Source: Bacillus haynesii
Lineage (GTDB): Bacteria; Bacillota; Bacilli; Bacillales; Bacillaceae
Assembly: GCF_001969855.1 (NCBI RefSeq)
Contig: NZ_MRBL01000001.1
Span: 124,001 to 188,000, forward strand
Direction of reading: 5' to 3'
DNA: 64,000 nt
Shown here: in pieces, positions 8,525 to 18,054 of the stretch
Numbering within the stretch: the stretch's first letter is position 1
Layout: each line of letters begins with the position of its first letter
The notes under the pieces: model-generated
Database searches by the model: none
The model's input: the letters and a program-made list of their open reading frames with translations, nothing else
Told to the model about the DNA's origin: nothing
Position numbers and translations under genes: made by a program

Positions 8525-9700
8525 GTGAAGTCCGTAATTGAAGAATTAGATGCATTATATCCGGAAATGATCGAACTCAGGAGACATTTTCACCAATATC
8601 CGGAGCTTTCCCATCGCGAGGTCAATACACCGCGCACCATTGCAAATTACTTGGAAAACCTCGGGATTGGTGTGAGAACGAATGTCGGTGGCCAAGGAGT
8701 CGTCGGTCACATTAAAGGCGGTCGCCCTGGCAAGACGGTCGCCTTGAGAGCCGATTTCGACGCTTTGCCTTTACAGGATCAAAAAAATGTTCCGTACCGG
8801 TCGACTGTCCCCGGCGTCATGCACGCTTGCGGACACGATGCCCACACGTCGGCTCTCCTCACAGCCGCAAAAGCCCTGGCAAAGCACCAAAAAGACTTGA
8901 AGGGAAATGTCGTGCTGATCCATCAATTCGGTGAAGAGGTCACACCAGGCGGCGCCAAGCCAATGATTGAAGCCGGCTGTCTCGAAGGCGTGGATGCCAT
9001 TTTTGGCACCCACATCTGGGCTCCGATGCCCGTCGGTCAAGTCGGTGTTAAATCAGGCTCGATGATGGCAGCCGCTGATAAATTTAAAGTCACGATATCC
9101 GGGCGGGGCGGACACGGAGGCGCGCCTCACTTAACGACAGACGCTTTAATCACAGGAGCCTCGGTCGTCAACCATCTTCAGCAAATCGTCAGCCGCAGAA
9201 TCGATCCGACAGAAGCAGCCGTCTTGTCGATCGGAACGTTTCATTCAGGCCAGGCATTTAACGTCATCGCCGAAGAAGCGGTCATCGAAGGAACGGTCCG
9301 CACCTTTTCAAAACATGTCCAGGAAACGATCATCGCCGAGATCGAACGCGTCATTAAGGGCGTCTGCGACAGCGATGGCGCTTCGTTTTCACTCGACTAT
9401 GAAAAAGGCTACCCGCCTGTCGTCAACCATGAAAAAGAAACGGACATCGTCCGCCAATGTGCCAAACGAATCGTCGGCCCTGAAGCCGTCATCGAACTCG
9501 AACCGAATATGATCGGCGAAGATTTCTCTTATTTTCTTGAACATGTCCCTGGATCATTCTTTTTTACCGGCGCGGGCAATCCGCAGACTGGAGCCGTTTA
9601 CCCGCACCATCACCCGATGTTTGACATCGATGAAAAAGGCATGCTGAACGCGGCGAAAATTCTCGTATCGGCAGCTCTAACATTTTTAAACCAAGACTAA
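8525..9700 (+). CDS. M20 (M20D) amidohydrolase / N-acyl-amino-acid hydrolase
   Basis: This zinc metallohydrolase of about 391 residues has the M20D metal-site motifs MHACGHDAH, QFGEEVTPGGA and EDFSYF and the dimerisation domain typical of indole-acetyl-aspartate/hippurate hydrolase relatives. It probably deacylates N-acyl amino acids in the cytosol; the exact substrate cannot be told. GTG at 8525 fits the AAAGGGAG site best (6-bp spacing); ATG at 8519 touches that site. Paralogues such as YhaA exist in B. subtilis, but I do not remember one at this locus. Confidence 0.85.
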   Translation: MKSVIEELDALYPEMIELRRHFHQYPELSHREVNTPRTIANYLENLGIGVRTNVGGQGVVGHIKGGRPGKTVALRADFDALPLQDQKNVPYRSTVPGVMHACGHDAHTSALLTAAKALAKHQKDLKGNVVLIHQFGEEVTPGGAKPMIEAGCLEGVDAIFGTHIWAPMPVGQVGVKSGSMMAAADKFKVTISGRGGHGGAPHLTTDALITGASVVNHLQQIVSRRIDPTEAAVLSIGTFHSGQAFNVIAEEAVIEGTVRTFSKHVQETIIAEIERVIKGVCDSDGASFSLDYEKGYPPVVNHEKETDIVRQCAKRIVGPEAVIELEPNMIGEDFSYFLEHVPGSFFFTGAGNPQTGAVYPHHHPMFDIDEKGMLNAAKILVSAALTFLNQD

Positions 9701-9730
9701 AAAGACAGCCTGATTCGGCTGTCTTTTTTT
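9700..9730. terminator. Bidirectional terminator between the M20 gene and the rodA paralogue
   Basis: Arms AAAAGACAGCC and GGCTGTCTTTT flank TGATTC, with A and T tracts on both sides. It serves two convergent genes. Confidence 0.9.
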
Positions 9731-10898
9731 ATTTAAACATATAGCCTTTATATTTTGTCAGCTGGCAGCTGGCGTTATAAACGATCGCATAGCCGATCAA
9801 AGCAGACAACACAGAGCTCCCTCCGTAGCTGATGAACAGAAGGGGAACGCCCGTAACCGGCATCAGACCGACGTTCATTCCGATATTTTGGAATGTGTGG
9901 ATGACGATCAGCGCCGTATATCCAACACAGAAAAACGAAGCAAACTTGTTGTACGGGTGTATTTTATCGATCAGCACAACAAGCCGGTAAATGAAAAGGA
10001 AAAACATGATGACAACAAATGTACAGCCAATAAAGCCGAAACTTTCACCGATGACGGCAAAGATGAAATCGGTTTGGCCTTCAGGAACGTATACTTTCAA
10101 ATTGTTCATGCCCATTCCGAAGATTTCTCCAGAGCCGATCGCCGTAACGGCCTTTTCGGTCTGATACGTATCGTTCGCGTCCTGCTGGCTCGAATCGACC
10201 CATGTCATCACCCGATTGATCTGATATTGCTGGATATGCAGCGTATCCTTTGAAAACTCCGGAAAATTGATCACCAAAAACAGAACGAGCAGTACGAGCA
10301 TGATTCCTGAGCCCGCCACGATGAAAATCAGCTTCCAGTTCACACCTGATAAAAACACCATAACGGCGACAAAGAACATGCAAATACCGGCCGTACCGGC
10401 GTCCTGCATTAAAATCAAACCGACCGGAACCGCCGATACCCCTGCGATTTTCAGCAACAGGCGAACATCCTCCTGCATCGAGCGCGAGCCTTTCGGACTT
10501 GCTTTGGAAATCACAGAAGCCAGCATCATAATCAGGCCGATTTTCATAAATTCCGACGGCTGCAGCGTGATCGAACCAAATTGAAACCAGCTTTTCGCTC
10601 CTTTGATAACCGGGGCGATCGACGGTGGACTGAACTTTAAGACGATCAATGACAAAATGCCGAATAGATATATGTATATGCTGAATTTTTCAAGCTGCTC
10701 CAGATCAAAATAGAGAAAGCCGACGATCACCGACATGCCGAGCAGATAAAAGAATAATTGCTTTGCCGGATAACCCTTCGGTGAAAAAGACGGCTCTGCA
10801 GCGTAAACAGCGATCACACTGATCAAAAAGAACATGGCTAATATAAAAATCAAATCTCCCTGATAATAGGGACTTGTCGTATTTTTCTTCTGGCCCAT
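9729..10898 (-). CDS. RodA/FtsW/SpoVE-family peptidoglycan polymerase, second copy
   Basis: This 389-residue SEDS protein is predicted to have about ten membrane segments and to polymerise lipid II during wall growth. The conserved loop around [15 protein letters not shown] keeps the Asp known to be essential in RodA. It is strikingly similar to the next gene and lies in tandem with it, so it is a local duplicate. I chose the ATG at 10898 (GGCGGGG before it) because the same arrangement starts the neighbour. The block after YAAEPSF is diverged and slightly shorter than in the neighbour. Confidence 0.85.
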   Translation of the reverse strand: MGQKKNTTSPYYQGDLIFILAMFFLISVIAVYAAEPSFSPKGYPAKQLFFYLLGMSVIVGFLYFDLEQLEKFSIYIYLFGILSLIVLKFSPPSIAPVIKGAKSWFQFGSITLQPSEFMKIGLIMMLASVISKASPKGSRSMQEDVRLLLKIAGVSAVPVGLILMQDAGTAGICMFFVAVMVFLSGVNWKLIFIVAGSGIMLVLLVLFLVINFPEFSKDTLHIQQYQINRVMTWVDSSQQDANDTYQTEKAVTAIGSGEIFGMGMNNLKVYVPEGQTDFIFAVIGESFGFIGCTFVVIMFFLFIYRLVVLIDKIHPYNKFASFFCVGYTALIVIHTFQNIGMNVGLMPVTGVPLLFISYGGSSVLSALIGYAIVYNASCQLTKYKGYMFK

Positions 10899-10983
10899 TA
10901 TACCCCGCCTTATTTCTTCATCAAAAGCACTAACTTTCATTATAGCATGAACAATCGTTCACATTGTGAAAAAAGGTGAATAA

Positions 10984-11014
10984 AATAACAGCCTGCATAC
11001 ATCAGGCTGTTATT
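10984..11014 (-). terminator. Hairpin after rodA
   Basis: Arms AATAACAGCCTG and CAGGCTGTTATT surround a 7-base loop between the two rodA-like genes. The T tail is weak, so read-through into the second copy is likely. Its AACAGCCTG arm resembles the terminator after the second copy, so the hairpin was probably duplicated with the gene. Confidence 0.6.
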
Positions 11015-12194
11015 TGAACATATAGCTTTGATACTTTGTTAACTGGCAGCTTGAATTGTAGACAACCGCGAAGCCGATCAAGGTTGCTACGACTGAACTG
11101 CCTCCGTAGCTGACCAAAAGCAGAGGGACGCCGGTCACGGGCATAATGCCGATATTCATTCCGATATTTTGAAAGGTATGAATGACAATTAAAGCGGTAA
11201 AGCCCGCACAGAAAAATGAGGCAAACCTGCTGAACGGATGTATTCGGTCGATGAGCACGACAAGCCGGTAAATTAAGAAGAAAAACATAATGACAACAAA
11301 GGTGCATCCGACAAACCCGAAGCTCTCGCCGATGACGGCAAAAATAAAGTCTGTTTGCGCTTCAGGAACATAGACTTGAAGATCGCTAACGCCATTTCCG
11401 AATACTTTTCCCGAACCGATCGCCAGCTGCGCCCTTTCGACCTGCATTTTATCGTCGGCATTTTGTTCGCTCGGATTGACCCAGGTCATGACGCGGTTGA
11501 TTTGGTATGGTTCAATCCCGACCGCTCCCGCGACATCGGGAAATTTGATGATGACAAACAAAATCAAAACAACGGCTGCAAGACCCGTTCCAAAAATGAG
11601 AGAAATCAATTTCCAGTTCACGCCCGACAGAAATACCATCACAAGGATCACAAACGCGACGATCCCGGCTGTACCCGTATCCTGCTCTAAAATCAAGCCG
11701 AACGGAACAATGATGATACCGGCGATTTTCAGCAGAAAAATCCAGTCTTCTTTCAACGTACGCTTGCCGACAGGCCCGTTTTTAGACATGAAGGAAGCCA
11801 AGTACATGATCAGCCCGATTTTCATAAATTCCGACGGCTGCAGCGTAAACCCGGGAAGCATAAACCAGCTTTTGGCACCGTTGATGACCGGCGCAAACCT
11901 GTATGATCCGATATATGCCGGACTGAACTTTAACACGATCAGCATCAAAATGCCGAGCAGATAGAAATAAAAGCTGAGCTTTTCAAGCTGCTCCAAATCA
12001 AAATAAAGAAACACGATGATGATGAAGGCCCCCAGTAAATAGTAAAGGGACTGTTTCATCGCAAAGGGTTCATTATATTGATTAAACTGCTGAGCAGCGT
12101 ACACAGCCACAACGCTGATGATAAAAAAGACAATATAAACAAAAATCAAATCCCCCTGGTAAAAGGGATTTGTAATATTCTTTTTCTGACTCAT
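11010..12194 (-). CDS. rodA: Rod-shape peptidoglycan polymerase RodA
   Basis: This 394-residue SEDS glycosyltransferase elongates glycan strands for the lateral wall with the MreB machinery. Its length, its N-terminus ([24 protein letters not shown]) and its place between nfrA and ywcE match RodA (YwcF). ATG at 12194 is preferred over an upstream in-frame start at 12311, because the conserved family sequence begins there and an AAGGGCGGG site precedes it. The essential Asp of [12 protein letters not shown] is present. A tandem paralogue follows. Confidence 0.9.
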   Translation of the reverse strand: MSQKKNITNPFYQGDLIFVYIVFFIISVVAVYAAQQFNQYNEPFAMKQSLYYLLGAFIIIVFLYFDLEQLEKLSFYFYLLGILMLIVLKFSPAYIGSYRFAPVINGAKSWFMLPGFTLQPSEFMKIGLIMYLASFMSKNGPVGKRTLKEDWIFLLKIAGIIIVPFGLILEQDTGTAGIVAFVILVMVFLSGVNWKLISLIFGTGLAAVVLILFVIIKFPDVAGAVGIEPYQINRVMTWVNPSEQNADDKMQVERAQLAIGSGKVFGNGVSDLQVYVPEAQTDFIFAVIGESFGFVGCTFVVIMFFFLIYRLVVLIDRIHPFSRFASFFCAGFTALIVIHTFQNIGMNIGIMPVTGVPLLLVSYGGSSVVATLIGFAVVYNSSCQLTKYQSYMFK

Positions 12195-12472
12195 TCGAAA
12201 TCCCGCCCTTATAATATGACACGATGAAATAATGCAGGAAGACGGCATCCGCTTCCTCACAAATGATATGACGTACAGAAGACCAAAATGTTTCGATTTT
12301 ATTGCGAACAAATTCCTATTCTATTTTAAAGGATTTTTCCAACTATTGTCGAATGTGATAAATTCATTGATTTTTGATTGATTTGTATTAAAATGAGTAA
12401 TGTTGCATAAAATTAAACTTTTGCCTTCGGCAGAAGTGGTACAGAATCACCAATTCATAAGGAGTTTTTCAT

Positions 12473-13828
12473 TTGGATAAAGCACTTCAAAAGCGTAAAC
12501 GGCTTGATCTCATAAAATTTTTGATCCCTTCTCTTATCGGAATTATTCTGTTTATGATTCCTGTTAAAATTGAAGGAAATTTAACGATTCCAATTGCTGT
12601 CTTTTCAAATGCATTGCAGAAGCTGCTTCAGCAGCAATTGCCGTTAATCATGACGGTTATCGTAACCGCAACATTTATCTTAACCTTTATCACCAAAACC
12701 TTTCATCCGGCTTTCATCAAAAAAAGCGAGTTTTTCTATAACCTGCTGAATGTATCTTTATTTTGGTATATCGTCCGCCTGTTCGGCATGATTTTCGCAG
12801 TGATGGCGTACTTTAAGATCGGACCTGAAGCGGTGTATGCCAAGAGTACCGGCGGAACATTATTATTCAGCCTGCTTCCCGTTCTCTTCTCCGTCTTTCT
12901 ATTTGCAGGCCTTTTTCTGCCGTTCCTGTTGAACTTCGGCTTGCTTGAACTGTGCGGCGCTTTGATGAAAAAGCTGATGAGGCCAGTCTTTAAGCTGCCG
13001 GGACGGTCATCGATCGATTGTATGGCTTCATGGCTCGGCGACGGCACGATCGGCGTGCTCCTGACAAGCAAACAGTATGAAGAAGGGTTCTACACGAAGC
13101 GTGAGGCCGCCGTCATCGGCACGACTTTCTCAGTCGTCTCCATCACGTTTTGCCTCGTGATTATTTCACAAGTTGACCTTGCTCATATGTTCGTTCCGTT
13201 TTATTTGACGATATTGCTGGCGGGTGCCGCAGCTGCGGTGATCAGCCCGCGGATTCCTCCTTTATCAAGAAAGGCTGATACTTATATTACAGATCAAGCG
13301 GATCATGATCAAGAGGAGATTCCCGACGGATACACTCCGTTCCAATGGGGACTCAGCCGGGCTGTCGCAAAAGCAAAACAGAATACAAGCGTCAAAGATT
13401 TCTTGCAGGACGGAACCAAAAACGTGCTCGATATGTGGATGGGCGTCGCTCCCGTCGTCATGGCGCTCGGCACAGCCGCACTGATTGTCGCTGAATATAC
13501 GCCGGTTTTCAAGTGGCTCGGACTGCCGTTCATCCCCCTTCTCGAACTGCTGCAGGTTCCTGAAGCCGCTGAGGCCTCACAAACGCTTGTCGTCGGGTTT
13601 GCCGACATGTTCCTGCCGTCTGTGCTCGGAAGCGGGATTGAAAGCGAAATGACCAGGTTCATCATCGCCTGTGTATCGGTTACACAATTAATCTACATGT
13701 CCGAAGTCGGCGGTCTTTTGCTCGGTTCCAAAATCCCGGTGACATTCCTTGACCTCGTCTTGATTTTTCTCGTTCGGACGCTTATTACGCTGCCTGTCAT
13801 CGTATTGTGTGCCCACTTTATTTTTTAG
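12473..13828 (+). CDS. YjiH-like nucleoside-recognition/gate-domain membrane protein
   Basis: This 451-residue protein has about ten hydrophobic segments and resembles the YjiH family, which carries the Gate (nucleoside recognition) domain found in transporters. Motifs include CMASWLGDGTIGVLLTSKQYEEGFYTKREAAVIGTTFSVVS and, near the C-terminus, VVGFADMFLPSVLGSGIESEMTRF. Its substrate is unknown. A TTG start at 12473 follows AAGGAG by 8 bp. It interrupts the rodA-ywcE neighbourhood relative to B. subtilis, so it is probably an accessory gain. Confidence 0.75.
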   Translation: MDKALQKRKRLDLIKFLIPSLIGIILFMIPVKIEGNLTIPIAVFSNALQKLLQQQLPLIMTVIVTATFILTFITKTFHPAFIKKSEFFYNLLNVSLFWYIVRLFGMIFAVMAYFKIGPEAVYAKSTGGTLLFSLLPVLFSVFLFAGLFLPFLLNFGLLELCGALMKKLMRPVFKLPGRSSIDCMASWLGDGTIGVLLTSKQYEEGFYTKREAAVIGTTFSVVSITFCLVIISQVDLAHMFVPFYLTILLAGAAAAVISPRIPPLSRKADTYITDQADHDQEEIPDGYTPFQWGLSRAVAKAKQNTSVKDFLQDGTKNVLDMWMGVAPVVMALGTAALIVAEYTPVFKWLGLPFIPLLELLQVPEAAEASQTLVVGFADMFLPSVLGSGIESEMTRFIIACVSVTQLIYMSEVGGLLLGSKIPVTFLDLVLIFLVRTLITLPVIVLCAHFIF

Positions 13829-13835
13829 ACAAATA

Positions 13836-13871
13836 AAAGGCTCCCGGCGCCAAATGCCGAGGGCCTTTTTT
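13836..13871 (+). terminator. Terminator of the YjiH-like gene
   Basis: A GC-rich hairpin (AAAGGCTCCCGGC opposite GCCGAGGGCCTTT) ends in a T run 8 bp after the stop codon. Confidence 0.85.
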
Positions 13872-13873
13872 GT

Positions 13874-14003
13874 TTAGAATAAATCGTTGATCCAAGGCGT
13901 CTGCGGCCTTATCGTGCGATCCAGCCTGTTTACTTCTTCTTCGCTTCCCGTATGCCTGCCGGCTTCGTATAGGAAACGTGCGGTTCTTGGCTAACTTTCG
14001 CAT
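13874..14003 (-). pseudogene. Possible frameshifted small gene
   Basis: A strong ribosome site (GGAGGAGAT) precedes an ATG at 14003 that opens MRKLAKNR. In that frame the reading continues improbably through the neighbouring terminator. One frame over, the reading YEAGRHTGSEEEVNRLDR and then TIRPQTPWINDLF ends in TAA at 13874, just before the terminator, and looks far more protein-like. The total length is one base out of frame, consistent with a single frameshift in a gene of about 42 codons. This is a weak call. Confidence 0.3.
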
Positions 14004-14253
14004 GATCAATCTCCTCCACACATTTTCGCTATTCACTTCTTCTCCCCTTCACCCTTTATGTCCTACTGAATCGCCGTGAAAATTGAGCCGATAGTTGGAG
14101 CGGAAAATGCTTTCCAATATGTATCATTTTTCGAAGAACGTGGTATAATAAATGTAACAGAATGTTCACAAAATATTCTCCAATTAGACACAATTAATGT
14201 TTTGTTCCGCTTTTTTTGACAGCGCTATCATTATCGAAAGGGGCTGAAAACGC

Positions 14254-14514
14254 ATGGATATGTTTTTCGCTTACTTGCTGATTGCAAGCGCCACTCCTTT
14301 ATTTTTATGGCTGGACAACAAAAAGGTCGCAATTTCTTCTATTCCGCCGATCATTTTAATGTGGGTATTCTTCTTTTTCTATATGACCAGCAGCCTTTCT
14401 CCTACAGGACACTCTCTCATGATCGTACTCTTTATTCTCAACGTTGTCATCGCCCATGTCGCCGCTTTCATGATTTACGGACTTCCATTGATCCGGAAGC
14501 ACATGAGCCGATAA
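14254..14514 (+). CDS. ywcE: Holin-like spore protein YwcE
   Basis: This 86-residue protein has three hydrophobic segments (about 5-20, 27-48 and 54-76) and closely resembles B. subtilis YwcE, known to be needed for proper spore morphogenesis and germination. The ATG at 14254 follows GAAAGGGGCTG. In B. subtilis ywcE lies next to qoxD; here almost 10 kb of accessory DNA separates them. Confidence 0.9.
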   Translation: MDMFFAYLLIASATPLFLWLDNKKVAISSIPPIILMWVFFFFYMTSSLSPTGHSLMIVLFILNVVIAHVAAFMIYGLPLIRKHMSR

Positions 14515-14547
14515 AAAAAGTGCCGGTTTTTCCGCCGGCGCTTTTTT
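14513..14547. terminator. Bidirectional terminator after ywcE
   Basis: A hairpin with arms rich in GCCGG/CCGGC has an A tract before it and a T tract after it. It serves ywcE and the convergent clostripain-like gene. Confidence 0.85.
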
Positions 14548-14561
14548 GCTGTTAAACGCAA

Positions 14562-15761
14562 CTATAAATCAAAGTTAAATGTTGAATGTGAGTAATCTTT
14601 GATGAATGTTTGATACCGGGCGCTGAAGTCAAGGAGGTGGTATATTTTTGATTTTTCCGCAAACCGCTTTTGGTTGTCTCTGGCCGGATAATAAACGGAC
14701 ATACCGCTTCCTCTTGGGTGCTCCGGAGACTTGATGTTCATGATGACCGCCTTCTTGACGGATTTTACAACCGCTTTTGCTTCTTTTTCAGCTCCGATCT
14801 GCTGACCGATCAAGCTTGACAAATCCGCCAAATCAACCATATCTGATTCATCTGCATAATCTTCAGCAGCGAGACGTGCGTAGTAAAGCAGGCGCTTTCC
14901 ATCCGGCTCTTTCAATGCCCGGTTCATGCTTAAGCTCAATCTGTCGAGGGCATCAACAGCGTCTTTGACGCGGTTCAATTGAATTAAAGACTGCTGCAGG
15001 TCTTCTGTTTCACCGTTTTCTTTTGACTGCTGTATGTAGCCTGCAGCGATTTCCCTGCCAAGTTCTTTCGGATCGATAGAAGGGTCGTCTTGAACAGACT
15101 GCAGCGCCCCTTTGTAATCCCAGCCGTTTTGGTTCGTATAGTCGACCGAAGCCAGCATATACCTTCCATAATCCTTTAAGGCATATGCCGTTTCAATCCC
15201 GGCCATTTTGCAGTTGTCAAAACCGATTAAATCAAACCTTTGCTTCGTATGTTCATAAGCCTTTTTGATTCCCGACTGGAGCTCGCTTATTTTCATTTTC
15301 TTATTGCCGAAGTTTTCGTCTCCCCCGTAGCCGTCAACGGAGCCAAGCCCGTGCCCCCAGAAGATCAATACATATTTTTTAGCCGGGTATTTTTTGACTC
15401 CCCATGTGATAAAGTCTGTGACGGAGCCGGGACTGTCCATATTTTTCTTCCCGATATTTTCGAGGGACACCAGTTTCTGATGTTCGACTTTCCACCTCTG
15501 ATTCACCTTGTGACTGATCGACGGGTTCGCCCATTTTTTTGCTCCCCCTGTCTGAAGAACGACATTGACGTTTGAAGATGAACCGGCATCCATCATTTCC
15601 TGAATATCATCGCTTGCCATATGAAAATCGCTTTCCATGTCAGATCCAATCATATATACAAGAATGGTATAGTCATCCTTTTCTTTTAATAGCGCGGCTG
15701 ATGCCGGCTGAAAAAAGGCGACTGAAATAACGGAAAAAACAATCCATTTGATCAAGTTCAT
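14562..15761 (-). CDS. Secreted clostripain-family (C11) cysteine protease
   Basis: This 399-residue protein has a signal peptide (about 1-22, cleaved near PASAA). A C11 domain follows, beginning YTILVYMIGSDMES. The catalytic dyad is visible as His in FWGHGLGS and Cys in IGFDNCKMAG. Clostripains cut after Arg or Lys. The gene starts 17 bp after the GNAT gene, on the same strand as the lasso operon, and is probably its last gene. It could trim or destroy the very basic product, or act independently; both roles are inference. Confidence 0.82.
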   Translation of the reverse strand: MNLIKWIVFSVISVAFFQPASAALLKEKDDYTILVYMIGSDMESDFHMASDDIQEMMDAGSSSNVNVVLQTGGAKKWANPSISHKVNQRWKVEHQKLVSLENIGKKNMDSPGSVTDFITWGVKKYPAKKYVLIFWGHGLGSVDGYGGDENFGNKKMKISELQSGIKKAYEHTKQRFDLIGFDNCKMAGIETAYALKDYGRYMLASVDYTNQNGWDYKGALQSVQDDPSIDPKELGREIAAGYIQQSKENGETEDLQQSLIQLNRVKDAVDALDRLSLSMNRALKEPDGKRLLYYARLAAEDYADESDMVDLADLSSLIGQQIGAEKEAKAVVKSVKKAVIMNIKSPEHPRGSGMSVYYPARDNQKRFAEKSKIYHLLDFSARYQTFIKDYSHSTFNFDL

Positions 15762-15778
15762 CGTCTTATGCTCCTTAT

Positions 15779-16234
15779 TTAAGATTCCGGGAAATAAATA
15801 AGAGAGTAGTAGCCGTCCTCATCCGGCTGATCGTGTTCCAATGAATATCCGACTGATCTGAAGCACGCTAAGCACCTCTTGTTATCTTCTTCAATCCCGG
15901 CAAACCACTTGTTGATCCTGCTCAATTCCGGCAATGCCATCGTCCTTTTGATGAGCGCTTTTCCGTATCCCCCTCCGCGCAAAAACGGATCGACTAAAAG
16001 GGCAATGTTCCCGGTCGAGTCTTGCTCAACTTCAACCATGACAACGCCGACGGGCTTGCCTTCCTTTAAAGCCGCCCATATCCGGTAGTTTTCATTCCCG
16101 CCTGCAAAATTGAACCACTCGTCAAGTGGCATCATTCCTTCCAGCCGCCTTTTCACTTCTGCATCCTCAAACCAGGTCTGCAGCCATTCAATATCTTCTT
16201 TTCGAAACAGACGAAGTTCTTCTATATTGCTCAT
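15779..16234 (-). CDS. GNAT-family N-acetyltransferase, possible lasso-peptide tailoring enzyme
   Basis: This 151-residue GNAT protein shows the acetyl-CoA pyrophosphate loop FLRGGGYGKALI at about residues 84-95, preceded by the usual strand with VGVVMVEVEQD. It lies 11 bp downstream of the second ABC gene and is almost surely in the same transcript. A GNAT enzyme acetylates a Lys of the lasso peptide albusnodin, and the core predicted here has five Lys, so a tailoring or self-protection role is plausible but unproven. Confidence 0.75.
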   Translation of the reverse strand: MSNIEELRLFRKEDIEWLQTWFEDAEVKRRLEGMMPLDEWFNFAGGNENYRIWAALKEGKPVGVVMVEVEQDSTGNIALLVDPFLRGGGYGKALIKRTMALPELSRINKWFAGIEEDNKRCLACFRSVGYSLEHDQPDEDGYYSLIYFPES

Positions 16235-16245
16235 TGCTTTCTCCT

Positions 16246-18054
16246 TTACTGCGCGTATTTTTCAGCTTGCAGGCGATACAGCTCTGCATACTGTGCCTGA
16301 TTTTTCATCAACTCTTGATGGGTTCCGGCCTCCGCCACCCTTCCTTTTTCTAAAAATACGATGTGGTCGGCAAAACGGGCCGTGCTTAACCGGTGCGAGA
16401 CAATAATGACTGTTTTGCCTTGCGTCAGCTTTTGCAGCTTATCAAATATCTCTTCCTCAATAAATACATCCAGCGCAGAAGAGGGTTCATCAAATATCAA
16501 AATGTCGGCAGACTCATCACGCATAAATGCGCGGGATATGGCGACCCGCTGCCATTCTCCCCCCGACAAATTCCTGCCGCCAAACAGTCTGCCAAGCTCT
16601 GTTTCATAACCGTCTTCAAGCTTATGCAAAAACTGATCCACTCCGCCGAAGGCCGAAGCACTTTTTATTTTAGCCAAGTCGGTGCAAGAAGAAATGTCGC
16701 CCAGGCCGATATTGTATTTCAATGTCATTTCGTACCGCAAAAAATCCTGAAACACAGCCGCGGCATTTGACCGATAATCTTCAATATCATACTTATAAAG
16801 CGGTAAACCATTATAAGAGATCGTGCCTTGATTAGGATCAAAATAACGCAGGAGCAATTTAACGAGTGTGCTTTTGCCTGATCCGTTTTCTCCCACGAGA
16901 ACGGTCGTCTTATTCAATGGAATATCGAGCTTATGAATATCAAGAACCGTTTTGGTTCCATCATAAGAAAATTCCACTTGATCACATGTAAATCCTTTTT
17001 GCTTTTGAGCAGCTGGCGCGATTTCCCCATTTTCCATGGAATTTTTGCTGTTTAAAAAAGAATGCACATTTCCGAGGTGCCTCGTTTCTCTTGCTCCGAT
17101 TGCAAACGCAGCGAACATTTCATTGATTCCTTCATTGAACTGAACCGCGGCTCCGATAAACAGCATCACATCCCCGATGGATAACCCCCCATGAAAAGCC
17201 TGGTGTACGATGTAAATCAGGACGGCACCTGCGGCCAAAGATTGTAATACCGACCAGAAAAGCTGATACAGCGCCAGTTTTTTTTGATCGTTGGACAGCG
17301 TATGAAGGAGCTCCATCGAGGTGTTTTTATAAAACGATTTAAAAAAAGGAACAAGATTGTAAATCTTGACCTCGCCGGCTGTTTCAGACATGAGAGGGAC
17401 ACCTGCATAATATTCCGCGCGCCGCCTCAGTTCCTGAACCTCTTTCCGTCCTTCAAATGTCGCATTGTTTAACTTCGCCTCCCAGTACAGTTTGGGAACG
17501 GCCAATATGAGAAACAACAGAGGCACCCACGGTGCAGACATGCCAATCAATAAACTGCTGGCTGCAATCATCACCATTCCGCCGAAGGTTTGAGACACGA
17601 TGGATACCCACATCGTGACAAAATATTCATTATAGCGGATGATTTGTGTATTGGTATGAAAAGATGCGTCTTCAAAAGCCGCGATATCAGGAATGGAAAT
17701 TGCCTTTTTCATGAGCATTTCATCAAGATAAGCTTCGAGCTTGGCGGTAAGGAGCCTTTTCTGCATTTCAGCCACAGGCTGAAGGGCATCTACGATCAGC
17801 GTAAAAGCAATGTATGCAAAGGACGCCCATACCAGTGTATTCCAAGAAGACAGCTCAAACGGCGCCCGTGCAATCTCATCGATCACCTCTGCGCTTAGCC
17901 AGACTAGGAGCGGTCCGAGCATAGCGCCAAGCAAGGTGATCAAAAACAGAACCGCCGACTTAAAAGGATCGCAGCGCCAAAACAACGTTAAACCGTAAAA
18001 TATGATGGAAGCGGTTTGAGGCAGCTTTTTGAACAACGAATAAAACTTCAGCAA
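16246..18054 (-). CDS. ABC half-transporter (permease plus ATPase), lasso cluster
   Basis: This 602-residue protein has an N-terminal six-helix transmembrane domain (about 1-330) and a C-terminal ATPase domain. Walker A is VGENGSGKST, the signature is LSGGEWQRVAISR and Walker B is ILIFDEPSSALD, all intact. Its start overlaps the end of the preceding ABC gene by 7 bp, so the pair is translationally coupled and probably forms a heterodimer. In lasso clusters such exporters release the mature peptide and give immunity. Confidence 0.88.
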   Translation of the reverse strand: MLKFYSLFKKLPQTASIIFYGLTLFWRCDPFKSAVLFLITLLGAMLGPLLVWLSAEVIDEIARAPFELSSWNTLVWASFAYIAFTLIVDALQPVAEMQKRLLTAKLEAYLDEMLMKKAISIPDIAAFEDASFHTNTQIIRYNEYFVTMWVSIVSQTFGGMVMIAASSLLIGMSAPWVPLLFLILAVPKLYWEAKLNNATFEGRKEVQELRRRAEYYAGVPLMSETAGEVKIYNLVPFFKSFYKNTSMELLHTLSNDQKKLALYQLFWSVLQSLAAGAVLIYIVHQAFHGGLSIGDVMLFIGAAVQFNEGINEMFAAFAIGARETRHLGNVHSFLNSKNSMENGEIAPAAQKQKGFTCDQVEFSYDGTKTVLDIHKLDIPLNKTTVLVGENGSGKSTLVKLLLRYFDPNQGTISYNGLPLYKYDIEDYRSNAAAVFQDFLRYEMTLKYNIGLGDISSCTDLAKIKSASAFGGVDQFLHKLEDGYETELGRLFGGRNLSGGEWQRVAISRAFMRDESADILIFDEPSSALDVFIEEEIFDKLQKLTQGKTVIIVSHRLSTARFADHIVFLEKGRVAEAGTHQELMKNQAQYAELYRLQAEKYAQ

